Shown: positions 49,449 through 58,451 of the stretch, in pieces
Layout: each line of letters opens with the position of its first letter
How positions within the stretch are numbered: the stretch's first letter is position 1
Assembly: GCA_025357835.1 (NCBI GenBank)
Contig: JANYLM010000082.1
Coordinates: 1 to 58,746, forward strand
DNA: 58,746 nt
Direction: 5' to 3'
Origin: Gammaproteobacteria bacterium
GTDB lineage: Bacteria > Pseudomonadota > Gammaproteobacteria > Steroidobacterales > Steroidobacteraceae
The notes under the pieces: generated by a model
The model's input: the letters and a program-made list of their open reading frames with translations, nothing else
The model's database searches: none
Told to the model about the DNA's origin: nothing
Program-made: the position numbers and the translations under genes

Positions 49449-52025
49449 ATGAACCCAACGGACTGCCTCGCGCATGCCAGAGAGCCGGCCACGGGATCAT
49501 CTTGGAATCTATTTGATCTCGTGGGAAGCGGCGTAGCCGTGACCATGCCCGACGGAGCTTTGGAGTTTTGCAACGCCTCGTTATTGCGGCTGCTCTCGCA
49601 AAGCGCGACTGCGCTGGTGGGATCGTCGGTATTCAAGCTCTTGGATGGTGGCCCGAACGGCGCTTTGGAAAAGCTGCATCGGGTGGCGCTGACGACCAAT
49701 GACGAGTTACGCGCCCGTGTTCGCAGTTTCAGCGGTACCTTCGTTGCGAGTGCGGTCATGCGCCGGCTGGACCGGCATGACGGTCAGCGCGTCATCTGGT
49801 CGTTCGTGGATGAAACCGGTAGTGGACCCGACCCGGAACTTGCCCTATGGGGCACGGAGATCGGTCTATGGGATTGGGATGTCGTACATGACCGGCTGAC
49901 ATGGATCAACGACTGGTGCGAACACTCGCAGTTGGCGGCTTTCTCCGGCAGCGGCCACGAGCAATTGTGGGAGTCGCGGGTGCATCCCGAGGACGTGAAG
50001 ACCTATCGAGAAGCGTGGATCGAGCATTTGCAAGGCCGCTCGCCACCCTATGATGTCGAGTATCGGCTGCGCAATAGCAGCGATGCCTGGGTTTGGATTC
50101 ACGAGCGCGGCCACGTCGTCGAGCGCGATGCAGCCGGGCAAGCGTTGCGCATGGTAGGACTTTGCCTCGATGTGGATGAGCGCCACCATTCAGCCCATGC
50201 CCTGCTGCGCAGTGAATCGCGATTGGCGCAGGCTGTTTGGGGAACCAGTGTCGGGCTGTGGGAGCACGAGATCGGCACCGACTCGCTGCATTGGTGGAAC
50301 GATTGGTGTGTCGGCATCGACCTGGATCCGTGCGACGGCGCGAATCACACGGCGCGCTGGAACGAGTGTGTTCACCCCGAAGATTTCTTGCCCTTCATCG
50401 GGAAATACGCAGCGCTGATAGACGGGCGATGCGATATCTATGAAGTGGAATATCGGGTCCGTACCCGAGCGGGCAACTGGCGTTGGATCATGAGCCGGTC
50501 GCGTGCGACTGCGCGCGATGATATGGGGCGCGCCGTCAGGATTGCGGGAGTGCTGGTCGACATAGACGCGCGCAAGCGCATGGAACTCGCACTGCGCGAT
50601 AGCGAGGCGCGTCTCGAAGCGGCGATATGGGGCGCCGACCTGGGGCTCTGGGACTGGAAACTCGAAGACGACTCGCTTCTATGGTTGTCGGATTGGCCGA
50701 CCCGATATGGAATCGATGCTGCCGTTCGCAGGGTTCGGCGTGACGAGTGGATCGATCGGGTGCATCCTCTCGATCGGCAAAAATACGCGGCCGAGGACCA
50801 CGCGCTCATATACGACGGCAGTAATGCCGCCGAGAGCGACTATCGGATTCAGTCGTCGTCGGGCGATTGGCGTTGGGTGAATGTGCGCACTAGGGTCATA
50901 GAGCGCAACGCCGGTGGGCAAGCGATGCGAATCGTGGGCGCCTGTATCGACGTCGACTCGCGCCGCCGGGCGGAGCAGATGTTGCGCACTCAGGCGATGA
51001 TTTTGGAAACCATGCGCGAGGGCGTCGTGCTCGTCACTCTCAACGGGCGCATAGATTTCACCAACCCCGCATTCGATCGCATGTTTGGCCGAACGTCGGA
51101 GCAGCTGGTGGGCATTTCGGTGCTGGATCTGCTCAACGGTCGGCAAGGTCAATCGCCGCTGGTGACACTGGAAGGGTTGCTAGAGCTACATAACCGCGGC
51201 GCAAAGCGCGACATGCTGTTTTCCCGGCCGGACGGCAGCCAATTCGCGGGCGAGGTATTGTCCGCGGAAGTCGAGTTGAGCGGCGAGAAAAGGATCCTGG
51301 TCGTGGTGCAGGACGTTTCGGAACGCAAGCAATTGGAATCGGAAATCATCGAAATCGCCAATCGAGAGCGGCGGCGCCTGGGCGCGGATTTGCATGACGG
51401 CCTAGGTCAAGAGTTGACGGGCATTTCGCTGATGCTGCGCAGCCTGGTGAAGCGGGCTGCGCCTGCGGCGTTTGACGCTGCTCCGCAACTCAACGAGATC
51501 ATCGCTCTCGTCAATCACGCCATTCAGAGCGCCCGCAAGATGGCGCTCGGCATATCGCCTGTAACGCTCGAGCGAGGCGGCTTGTTGCCCGCGTTGCAAA
51601 CCCTCATTGGCTGGTCCCGGCATAGCTATAACATCGACGTGCGCCTGCGTGTGTCGATCAGATTTCCACTGGCACTAGGAGAATCCGCCGCCGCTCATCT
51701 CTACTTGATCGTGCAGGAGGCGATAAACAACGCCGTTAGGCACGGCCGCGCCCGATCGATAGTGGTGACCCTGCGCACCAGCCGAACTTGGGTATCCCTG
51801 TCGATTGCGGACGATGGCGTGGGCATTGCCGAGGCTCCGGCGCGGGGCGCCGGGATGGGACTCAAGCTTATGGAGTATCGTTCTGCCGTGATCGGCGGAA
51901 GCTTAGTGATTAAAAGGCTGTCGGACGGGGGTACCCGAATTCACAGTGTATGCCCGCAGGGTACCGGAGCGACGACGTTCCGCCAGGGTAGCGGTGCGCA
52001 GTTAGTTGCTGGACGAATGCAATAG
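49449..52025 (+). CDS. Soluble five-PAS histidine kinase (HisKA_3, NarX type)
   Basis: An 858-residue kinase without membrane segments. An N-terminal PAS (about 15-120) is followed by three tandem, similar PAS_3 units, each opening with GLWDW or GLWEH (about 135, 270 and 398), and a further PAS (about 515-630). Then HisKA_3 (RRRLGADLHDGLGQEL, His near residue 648) and HATPase_c (NNAVRHGRA, DDGVGI). Kinases of this type phosphorylate NarL-family regulators; none is in the window. GGGAG precedes the ATG. Its stop faces the 2OG oxygenase gene eight bases away. Confidence 0.9.
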   Translation: MNPTDCLAHAREPATGSSWNLFDLVGSGVAVTMPDGALEFCNASLLRLLSQSATALVGSSVFKLLDGGPNGALEKLHRVALTTNDELRARVRSFSGTFVASAVMRRLDRHDGQRVIWSFVDETGSGPDPELALWGTEIGLWDWDVVHDRLTWINDWCEHSQLAAFSGSGHEQLWESRVHPEDVKTYREAWIEHLQGRSPPYDVEYRLRNSSDAWVWIHERGHVVERDAAGQALRMVGLCLDVDERHHSAHALLRSESRLAQAVWGTSVGLWEHEIGTDSLHWWNDWCVGIDLDPCDGANHTARWNECVHPEDFLPFIGKYAALIDGRCDIYEVEYRVRTRAGNWRWIMSRSRATARDDMGRAVRIAGVLVDIDARKRMELALRDSEARLEAAIWGADLGLWDWKLEDDSLLWLSDWPTRYGIDAAVRRVRRDEWIDRVHPLDRQKYAAEDHALIYDGSNAAESDYRIQSSSGDWRWVNVRTRVIERNAGGQAMRIVGACIDVDSRRRAEQMLRTQAMILETMREGVVLVTLNGRIDFTNPAFDRMFGRTSEQLVGISVLDLLNGRQGQSPLVTLEGLLELHNRGAKRDMLFSRPDGSQFAGEVLSAEVELSGEKRILVVVQDVSERKQLESEIIEIANRERRRLGADLHDGLGQELTGISLMLRSLVKRAAPAAFDAAPQLNEIIALVNHAIQSARKMALGISPVTLERGGLLPALQTLIGWSRHSYNIDVRLRVSIRFPLALGESAAAHLYLIVQEAINNAVRHGRARSIVVTLRTSRTWVSLSIADDGVGIAEAPARGAGMGLKLMEYRSAVIGGSLVIKRLSDGGTRIHSVCPQGTGATTFRQGSGAQLVAGRMQ

Positions 52026-52032
52026 TACTGCC

Positions 52033-52782
52033 CTAGGCGGCGTCGTGAAAAATCATTCCCAGAGTGCGGCGCAGTCCGCGACGCACCTGCGAAACTCCGT
52101 GGCGGACTTGGACCCGCGCCGTGCCGCGAAGGCTTTTGACGGGCCGCTCCTTGACCGGGATTACGCCAAACGCACCCTGAGCGAGCGGCAGCACAATCGG
52201 TGTCGATTGCCGACGGGAACGCTGTTCAACGAAAATCAATTCGCCGCCGTCGAAATCGATGCGGGGGCGATCGAGCAATAGTATCGCCTGTAGAGGAAAG
52301 TGAATTTCGCCGTACAGATCCTGGTGCAGGCAGTTGTAGTCGCCGGGGCCGTAACGCAGCATTAGCGGAGTGGGGCGGGTCTGGCCGGCGGCCGCACAAC
52401 GCGCGACCGCCGAATCGTGATTCGCCGGCCAGCCCGCGGCTCGCCCCAATCGTACGTCCCAAGCGTTCGCGACCGGCGCTAGCCGCTCATAGAGAGCGCG
52501 CCGCAGCGAAGCCACCAGGTCAGGTAACGGGCGCGCGAAATACTTGTACTCGCCTCTCCCGAATCCATGGCGCGCCATGGTCACCGTGGAGCGAAACGTT
52601 TCTTCGCCCGCTATGTAAAGCTGCGCGAGCTGCGCGCATGTGGCCGCATCGATCAACGGTGCGGTGATGAAGAATCCCTCGCGATCGAGGCCTTCTCGAA
52701 TCGTTTCGGATTCGAGTGCGGCAACCGCATCGATGAGAGGCCTGGTCGCGTTAACGGGCAGTGCCGATTCGGCAGCAATCAT
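52033..52782 (-). CDS. 2OG-Fe(II) oxygenase coupled to the Ada-like gene
   Basis: A 249-residue oxygenase. Iron ligands are H153 and D155 (CLHQDLYGE) and probably H228 (VQVRHGVSQV), with Arg residues downstream (RGLRRTLG) for 2-oxoglutarate. It resembles the prolyl-hydroxylase-type 2OG fold, not classical AlkB, whose RxNxTxY tail is absent. Its ATG overlaps the stop of the Ada-like gene, so it is made with a DNA alkylation protein and may be a repair or protective enzyme. That role is inferred from context. Confidence 0.8.
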   Translation of the reverse strand: MIAAESALPVNATRPLIDAVAALESETIREGLDREGFFITAPLIDAATCAQLAQLYIAGEETFRSTVTMARHGFGRGEYKYFARPLPDLVASLRRALYERLAPVANAWDVRLGRAAGWPANHDSAVARCAAAGQTRPTPLMLRYGPGDYNCLHQDLYGEIHFPLQAILLLDRPRIDFDGGELIFVEQRSRRQSTPIVLPLAQGAFGVIPVKERPVKSLRGTARVQVRHGVSQVRRGLRRTLGMIFHDAA

Positions 52783-53660
52783 TGGACGTTCCGAGCGCGC
52801 TCTTGATCAATCAAGACGCGCTTGCGATCTATCCCCCATCGGTAGCCGCCCAGTCCTCCATCCCCACGCAGTACGCGGTGACAGGGCACCAGCACCGCGA
52901 CGCGGTTTGCGGCACAGGCCGAGGCCGCCGCGCGAACCGCCCGCGGAGAGTTAACTCCGGCAGCGAGTTCCGTATAGCTCACGAGACTTCCCTCGGGCAC
53001 TAGCAGCAGGAAACGCCAGACCCGAATCTGGAACGCCGTGCCGCGTAGGTCAAGCGGCAGTTCGGGCCTAGGCGCGTCGCCGGCGATATGGGCCTCAAAC
53101 GCTTGAATCCACGCGTCCAGCTCGCTCGAATCGACCATGCGTGAAGGGATGTGCGATGCATTCGGAAATTCCCTCTGCAGTTGTACTATCAGGGATTCCT
53201 GATTCTCCCCGAATTGCGCAAAGCACACGCCGCGGTCCGTTGCCGCCATCAGCAGCGGTCCCATTGCCGTGTCGCGGCCGGCATAGGCGATAGACTCGCC
53301 GGCACCTCCGCGCCGATATGCGGATGGGGTCATGCCGAGGTTGCGCGGCGCGTGGCTGTAGATTCGGCTCGTGGATTCGAAGCCGGCGTCGGTGATGGCG
53401 TCGAGCACACTCTTGCCGGATTTCAATCCGCCTTTCAGGTGCCGCAGACGCACGGCATCCTGGTACATCTTGGGCGACACGCCGAGCACGGCCTTGAAGG
53501 TGCGCTGCAGGTGAGCGGAAGACAGATGCGCCTGCTTGGCGAGATGGGCCAGAGGCAGGCTTTCGGCGGCATTCCGTTCGATGTATCCAGCAAGGGCTTG
53601 AATCAGCCGCGTGGTGCGGCCGTCGGCGATACGGGGCGTGGATTTTAGGCGGCCGGTCAT
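52779..53660 (-). CDS. ada: AraC/O6-methylguanine methyltransferase fusion (Ada-like, no N-terminal zinc domain)
   Basis: A 293-residue protein. Residues 15-118 are an AraC HTH domain (LAKQAHLSSAHLQRTFKAVLGVSPKMYQ), and residues about 130-290 are a methyltransferase with the acceptor Cys260 in VPCHRVL and GGYRWG. E. coli Ada has an additional N-terminal Zn domain with four Cys that accepts methyl groups from phosphotriesters and activates the protein. That domain is absent, so induction must work differently or not at all. ATG 53660 is taken because the frame to 53699 has no conserved residues. Confidence 0.9.
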   Translation of the reverse strand: MTGRLKSTPRIADGRTTRLIQALAGYIERNAAESLPLAHLAKQAHLSSAHLQRTFKAVLGVSPKMYQDAVRLRHLKGGLKSGKSVLDAITDAGFESTSRIYSHAPRNLGMTPSAYRRGGAGESIAYAGRDTAMGPLLMAATDRGVCFAQFGENQESLIVQLQREFPNASHIPSRMVDSSELDAWIQAFEAHIAGDAPRPELPLDLRGTAFQIRVWRFLLLVPEGSLVSYTELAAGVNSPRAVRAAASACAANRVAVLVPCHRVLRGDGGLGGYRWGIDRKRVLIDQERARNVQ

Positions 53661-53701
53661 GTCGTTCTTGATATTCCCATGGGTAAACCATATCGGCACC
53701 C

Positions 53702-53724
53702 AGAATCGGAGGCACTCCGGTTCT
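53702..53724. repeat. Hairpin between the ABC operon and ada
   Basis: AGAATCGGAG-GCA-CTCCGGTTCT is a 10-base stem with one mismatch (a G:U pair in a plus-strand transcript) and a 3-base loop. It lies after the end of the ABC operon and before ada, both on the minus strand. It could end or attenuate read-through, or serve as a binding site for the Ada-like protein. No T run is present. Confidence 0.45.
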
Positions 53725-53747
53725 TGTTGTCATTCATGGGAGGGCGC

Positions 53748-54620
53748 TTATCGCGCCGACTTCATCCGTGGCGACCGGCTGCGGCGCAGCAATGTTAGCG
53801 CCAGAACCGCCGACCCAAGCATTAGAAACAGGCTGACCGCGTTCAGCACTGGAGTCGCACCTTCGCGCATGCGTCCATACATCATCACCGTCAGCGGCGT
53901 GTCGGCGCCGACCAACATCAGGGTGGTGTTGAAGTCCGCGAAGGACATGAGGAATGAGATGGCTGCCGAGCCCAACAGAGCAGGCCGTAGATACGGCAAA
54001 AGAATGGTGCGGAACACGGCCGCTTTGGAGGCGCCGAGATTCAGTGCGGCTTCCTCCAGAGTGCGGTCGAATCGGCGCAAGCGGGCGCTGATCGTGAGGG
54101 TCGCGATGGTTGCAATGTATGAGAATTGACCGAGTACGACCAGTGGCAGGCCCGGCCGCAGAAAATCGAGTTCCAGGCCGAAGCTGTCGTCCGCGAAATC
54201 CGCGATGCGGCTTGCAAAGGCGAGGATGGAAATACCGAGGATGACCCCGGGGATCACCAAGGGCGCCAGCATCAAGATCGACAAGACCTGCTTGCCGCGG
54301 AACTGTCCGCGCTCGATGAGAAATGCATTTGTCATTCCGACCAACGCCGACAGCGCGGTGACGCCAACGGCGACGATGCAGCTGGTCCAGATGCTACCCA
54401 GCAATTCGCTGTCGGCGAAAAGGCCGATGCGCCCTTGCGCCGCATTGCCGAGAAACCAATCGAGGGTAAAGCCATGCCAGGGCGGTGCGGGGTAGGGTGC
54501 ATTGTTGAAGGCGAATACCGCGACCACCGCCAACGGAAGAAATAAGAAGGCGAGAAACGCGATCAAGTACGCCGCCGTGGCGCCGCGTAACCAGAGGGGC
54601 CGTGGCAGGGAGGGAATCAT
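53748..54620 (-). CDS. ABC transporter permease, PotC-like
   Basis: A 290-residue inner-membrane permease with six helices. The cytoplasmic coupling motif is EEAALNLGASKAAVFRTILLPYLRPALLGS (the EAA loop). It pairs with the preceding permease to form the channel of a polyamine-type importer. ATG 54620 overlaps the stop of the preceding permease (ATGA), so a frame from 54776 is rejected. It is the last gene of the operon. Confidence 0.88.
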   Translation of the reverse strand: MIPSLPRPLWLRGATAAYLIAFLAFLFLPLAVVAVFAFNNAPYPAPPWHGFTLDWFLGNAAQGRIGLFADSELLGSIWTSCIVAVGVTALSALVGMTNAFLIERGQFRGKQVLSILMLAPLVIPGVILGISILAFASRIADFADDSFGLELDFLRPGLPLVVLGQFSYIATIATLTISARLRRFDRTLEEAALNLGASKAAVFRTILLPYLRPALLGSAAISFLMSFADFNTTLMLVGADTPLTVMMYGRMREGATPVLNAVSLFLMLGSAVLALTLLRRSRSPRMKSAR

Positions 54621-55501
54621 GTGCGTCTCATGACGTCGCCAAACCGCTGCCCACTGATTCGCAAGCCCATCATTACCAGGGCCGTCGACAGCCCGAGCAG
54701 CAGAAAGCCGAAGGCGGCGCCCTGTTCCCAATTGAAGCGAGTAATGAACTGAGTATAGATCTGTTCGGTAAACCACTGAGAGTTTTTGCCGCCGAGCAGG
54801 GTCGGAGTCAGGTAATTGCCCAGGGTCAGCATGAACACCACGATGCAGCCGGCGGTGATGCCGGGCGCGGCGTGCGGAATCACTATGCGGCGCAAAATGG
54901 CAAACCCGCCGGCGCCGAGATCGTAGGCAGCTTCGATCAAGGAGTTATCGAGGCTCTCCAGGCTCGACACCAGTGGCACCACCATGAACAGCAATGAGGT
55001 GTACACCAGACCCACCAGGATGGTGGCGTCCCGATACAACAGCTCCACGGGCATTGCCGTCAGACCCAGCTTCACCAGCATGGCCGGCAGCACGCCCGAC
55101 TCCCTGAGCAATATCATCCATCCTAGAGTGCGCACGGTCTCGCTGACCCAAAATGGAATGAGACAAATGATGAACAGCAGGGACCCGGCGCGGCCGCGCG
55201 CCAGTTTTGCAATAATCCAGGCAATGGGAAATGCCAGCGCCAGCGTCAAGAACGTGGCAATCACGGACATGGCAGCGGTGCGCAGGAACACATGCCAGTA
55301 AAGGGGTTCCGCGAAGAAAGTCTTATACTGCGCCAGGCTGGCTGTGTACTGACGGGGTCCGATCCGTTCGCGGAAGGACAGTACGGCAAGATCGACATGC
55401 GGCAATATGATCAGGGCGCCGAGCCAGAGCAGGGCCGGCGCCAGCAACAGGCCGAGCGCTAGGCGCCCGTGCCAGCGCGGATCCAAAGCCGAATTACGCA
55501 T
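54617..55501 (-). CDS. ABC transporter permease, PotB-like
   Basis: A 294-residue permease with six helices and the EAA coupling loop (IEAAYDLGAGGFAILRRIVIPHAAPGITAG). The N-terminal membrane region, LLLAPALLWLGALIILPHVDLAVLSF, resembles PotB/PotH. ATG 55501 overlaps the 3' end of the ATPase gene, so the frame from 55567 is too long. Gene order (binding protein, ATPase, two permeases) matches the potFGHI arrangement. Confidence 0.88.
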   Translation of the reverse strand: MRNSALDPRWHGRLALGLLLAPALLWLGALIILPHVDLAVLSFRERIGPRQYTASLAQYKTFFAEPLYWHVFLRTAAMSVIATFLTLALAFPIAWIIAKLARGRAGSLLFIICLIPFWVSETVRTLGWMILLRESGVLPAMLVKLGLTAMPVELLYRDATILVGLVYTSLLFMVVPLVSSLESLDNSLIEAAYDLGAGGFAILRRIVIPHAAPGITAGCIVVFMLTLGNYLTPTLLGGKNSQWFTEQIYTQFITRFNWEQGAAFGFLLLGLSTALVMMGLRISGQRFGDVMRRT

Positions 55502-56612
55502 CCTGTCCCGCCGCACCGGCGCGCGCCGCAAAGCATACCGCCCGGGAGGGATCGAAACTGAACGCAACTTTCTCTTGCGGCTTCAGGTCAGAAAACTGCC
55601 CGGTTTGGGGCAGGGCGATCCGAAACTCGCGGCGAGTTCTTGCTTCCTGCAACAGAACCGCGGAATTCGCCCCATCGAATAGCACGCTCTGCACTTCCCC
55701 TGCATGCTGTGGATGCTGGGGCGGCAATTCAGATGCGTTGCGCGCCAGGATGGCAACTTCGGGGCGCACAAATACCTCGACGGCGTCACCCGCTGCTATC
55801 GCACCGGTCGTGAGCGCGCGCACGATCCAACCGTCGGCGGTAGCGATTTCCGCGATTTCGCCGTCCGCCTGGGTGGTGCGGCCCACGATCCGGTTATTGG
55901 CGCCTACAAAGCCCGCCACGAAGGGCGTTTGCGGCCGGTAGTACAAGTCTTGCGGAGTACCCAATTGTTCGAATCGGCCGTGACTCATCACGCCCACATG
56001 ATCGGACAGCACCAGCGCTTCGGACTGATCGTGGGTGATATAGACGAAGGTGGTGCCGAAGGACGCCTGCAATTGCTTGAGCTCAATTTTCATGTGCTCG
56101 CGCAGTTTCAGATCCAGCGCCCCCAAGGGTTCGTCCAGCAGCAGCAATGTCGGCTCCAGAACCAGGCTGCGCGCGATGGCCACCCGCTGCCGCTGGCCGC
56201 CCGACAGCTCGTCGACGCGTTTATCCGCGGCATTGCCCAATCCCACCCTTTCGAGCATGGCGGTGCTGCGTTTCACTCTGTCGGCCCGGCCCACGCCGCG
56301 CCGCGCGAGTCCGAATGCCACGTTTTCACCCACGGACATCATGGGGAAGAGAGCTAGTTGCTGAAACACCATGTTCACAGGCCGCCGATTCGGCGCGACG
56401 TCGCGCATGCTTCGGCCGCCAATGGCGATATCGCCGCCATCCGGTGCGATGAAACCCGCGATCATGCGCAGCAGCGTGGTCTTGCCGCAGCCGGACGGGC
56501 CCAGAATCGAAAAAAAGCTGCCGCGCTCGACCGAGAACGACAGTGAGTCCACGGCCACGTGATCCGCGAAACGCTTGACCACGGCGTCCGCCACGAGATC
56601 CGGCGTACTCAA
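55494..56612 (-). CDS. potA: ABC transporter ATP-binding protein, PotA-like
   Basis: A 372-residue ATPase that energises the importer. Walker A is GPSGCGKTT (residues 38-46), the signature is LSGGQ (136-140), and Walker B is LLLLDEPLGALD (Asp160/Glu161), followed by the H-loop ITHDQSEALVLSDHVGVM. A C-terminal TOBE-type regulatory domain covers about 280-370. The start is most likely TTG at 56612, which overlaps the TGA of the binding-protein gene; a GTG a few codons later is possible. The longer open frame to 56975 is antisense-like and rejected. Confidence 0.9.
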   Translation of the reverse strand: MSTPDLVADAVVKRFADHVAVDSLSFSVERGSFFSILGPSGCGKTTLLRMIAGFIAPDGGDIAIGGRSMRDVAPNRRPVNMVFQQLALFPMMSVGENVAFGLARRGVGRADRVKRSTAMLERVGLGNAADKRVDELSGGQRQRVAIARSLVLEPTLLLLDEPLGALDLKLREHMKIELKQLQASFGTTFVYITHDQSEALVLSDHVGVMSHGRFEQLGTPQDLYYRPQTPFVAGFVGANNRIVGRTTQADGEIAEIATADGWIVRALTTGAIAAGDAVEVFVRPEVAILARNASELPPQHPQHAGEVQSVLFDGANSAVLLQEARTRREFRIALPQTGQFSDLKPQEKVAFSFDPSRAVCFAARAGAAGQDA

Positions 56613-57673
56613 TTGGCGGCCTTCACGCGGTCGAGCACTCGGCCTTCCATTTCTTCCAGACCGGGCGGTATGGCCGGATACCAATGAATACCTTTCAAAT
56701 CGCCATTGGGAAAGGCAGCGGCGAATTGTGCCTTCAGGCGCGGATCGATAAGCGGCGTGGTGTTCATGGCTGCGGAGAAACTGCCCACGGACTTGATCAC
56801 TCGCGCGGCGTTTTCCGGCCGCATGGTGAAATTGATCCAGGCATAGGCCGCGGCGTCGTTGCGTCCCCGCGCCGGCAGCGCGAAGGTGTCGAGCCAGCCG
56901 AGAGCGCCGGAGCGGGGCACGATGAATTGAATGTCCGGATCGCTGCGGTTGAGCGTCCAGCCGCCGGTGTCCCACATCATGGCGGCCACGACCTCACCCG
57001 AGCGAATGCCGTTGAGCAACTGATCCTTATTGTCGTAAAAGAACTTGAAACTCGCCTTGCAGGCGGTGAGCGTCGCGCCGACCTGATCCATGAGTGCACC
57101 ATAGGCTTTGGGATCACCGTACAGGGCGAACGGATCCTTGCCTGCGGCGAACGCAAACGCCATCAGCGTCGGGCGCCTCAGGCGAACGGCGGTCTTGCCT
57201 TTGAGGTCAGGCCTGCACAGGTCGGGATAATCGGCAATCTTGGTGCGCTTGGAGTTGACCACGAGGCCGTCGGTGCCCCATAGGTACGGCAGTCCATAGG
57301 TCTTGCCGTCGAGAGTGGTGTTTTTGCGCACGATATTCAAAAACTCAGGTTGGAACTGCTCCAGCTTGAGCTTGGTGAGATCGAACGGCTTGTAGATCCC
57401 GAATTCGCGCTGCGCGGCCAGAATGCGATCCTGAGAAGGCTGCGCAAGGTCGTAACCTGCGCCCCCCGTCGCACGCAACTTCGAGATCATTTCCTCGTTG
57501 TTCGACAGGGTCAATTCCACGTCGATGCCGGTTTCTTTTTTAAATGCGGCGATCAGGTCGGCAGGTACATAATCGGCCCAGCTAATGATGCGCAGCTTCT
57601 GGCCGTCGGCCTGGGCGCTGCCTATCCCTAAGCTCAGAGCGAGCACGAACGAGGCTATCAAGATGTTTTTCAT
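56609..57673 (-). CDS. Periplasmic polyamine-type substrate-binding protein (PotD/PotF-like)
   Basis: A 354-residue exported binding protein. The signal peptide (residues 1-22, ending GSAQA) precedes KLRIISWADYVPADLIAAFKKETGIDVE, the PotD/PotF opening. Further blocks are YDLAQPSQDRI, GLPYLWGTDGLVVN and the C-terminal INFTMRPENAARV. It captures a spermidine/putrescine-like ligand for the transporter encoded downstream. The true ligand is not determined by sequence. ATG 57673 follows GGGAG. Confidence 0.88.
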   Translation of the reverse strand: MKNILIASFVLALSLGIGSAQADGQKLRIISWADYVPADLIAAFKKETGIDVELTLSNNEEMISKLRATGGAGYDLAQPSQDRILAAQREFGIYKPFDLTKLKLEQFQPEFLNIVRKNTTLDGKTYGLPYLWGTDGLVVNSKRTKIADYPDLCRPDLKGKTAVRLRRPTLMAFAFAAGKDPFALYGDPKAYGALMDQVGATLTACKASFKFFYDNKDQLLNGIRSGEVVAAMMWDTGGWTLNRSDPDIQFIVPRSGALGWLDTFALPARGRNDAAAYAWINFTMRPENAARVIKSVGSFSAAMNTTPLIDPRLKAQFAAAFPNGDLKGIHWYPAIPPGLEEMEGRVLDRVKAAN

Positions 57674-57754
57674 CGACGCTCCCATGATCCCTGGCCCATC
57701 TTACCGAATCCCCGGCAAGCAAGGGAGCCGGCGACAGGGCATAATCACCGATTC

Positions 57755-58432
57755 ATGGCACGCGGCAAAACAGCTTTTCTGTTCGATCTCGACGGCACTC
57801 TCATCGACAGCGTGTACCAGCATGTACTGGCCTGGAAGTCTTCTTTAGATCAGGAGGGCATTCCGCTGTCGGTATGGCGCATCCATCGCAAGATCGGCAT
57901 GAGCGGCGGATTGTTTGCAAACATACTGCTGCGCGAGACGGGGTTCGACAACACACCGGAGCGCCTGGAACGCCTGCGTGTCCGCCATGCCGAAGCCTAC
58001 CGAGCATTGTCAGCCAGTGTGCAGCCGCTGCCCGGGGCGCGCGAACTGCTTGATTACCTGACTGCGCAGGGCACGCCCTGGGCAATCGCGACCAGCGGGC
58101 GTATGGAAACGGCCGGACACAATCTCGCGGCGCTCGGGGTCGATCCGGCTAAAGTGCCGGTGGTCACGCGCGATCAGGTCAAGTACGCCAAGCCCGATCC
58201 CGACCTGTTTCTCACGGCTGCGGAGCGTCTAGGCGTCGACATTCGCGACTCGCTGGTGCTCGGCGACAGCATCTGGGACATGATCGCAGCGCAGCGCGCG
58301 CGTGGGCTGGGCGTCGGGCTGTTATCCGGTGGCTACGGCGAAGAGGAATTGGCGCGCGCCGGCGCTTTTCGCGTCTATGAAGACCCGGCCGATCTGCTCG
58401 AGCATATCGACGAAGTCGCCGCGCGCAGCTGA
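57755..58432 (+). CDS. HAD family hydrolase (beta-PGM/phosphatase-like)
   Basis: A 225-residue HAD phosphatase. All four motifs are present: FLFDLDGTLIDSV (nucleophile Asp and acid Asp), AIATSGRMET (Ser/Thr of motif II), VKYAKPDPDLF (Lys of motif III) and VLGDSIWDM (acidic pair). The cap is a small helical insert (about 20-90). It cleaves phosphate esters; the substrate could be a sugar phosphate or phosphoglycolate. If the latter, it could cover for the broken gph at 45.4 kb. It is divergent from the ABC operon. Confidence 0.87.
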   Translation: MARGKTAFLFDLDGTLIDSVYQHVLAWKSSLDQEGIPLSVWRIHRKIGMSGGLFANILLRETGFDNTPERLERLRVRHAEAYRALSASVQPLPGARELLDYLTAQGTPWAIATSGRMETAGHNLAALGVDPAKVPVVTRDQVKYAKPDPDLFLTAAERLGVDIRDSLVLGDSIWDMIAAQRARGLGVGLLSGGYGEEELARAGAFRVYEDPADLLEHIDEVAARS

Positions 58433-58451
58433 GAGAACTGGCCGCCGCCGC

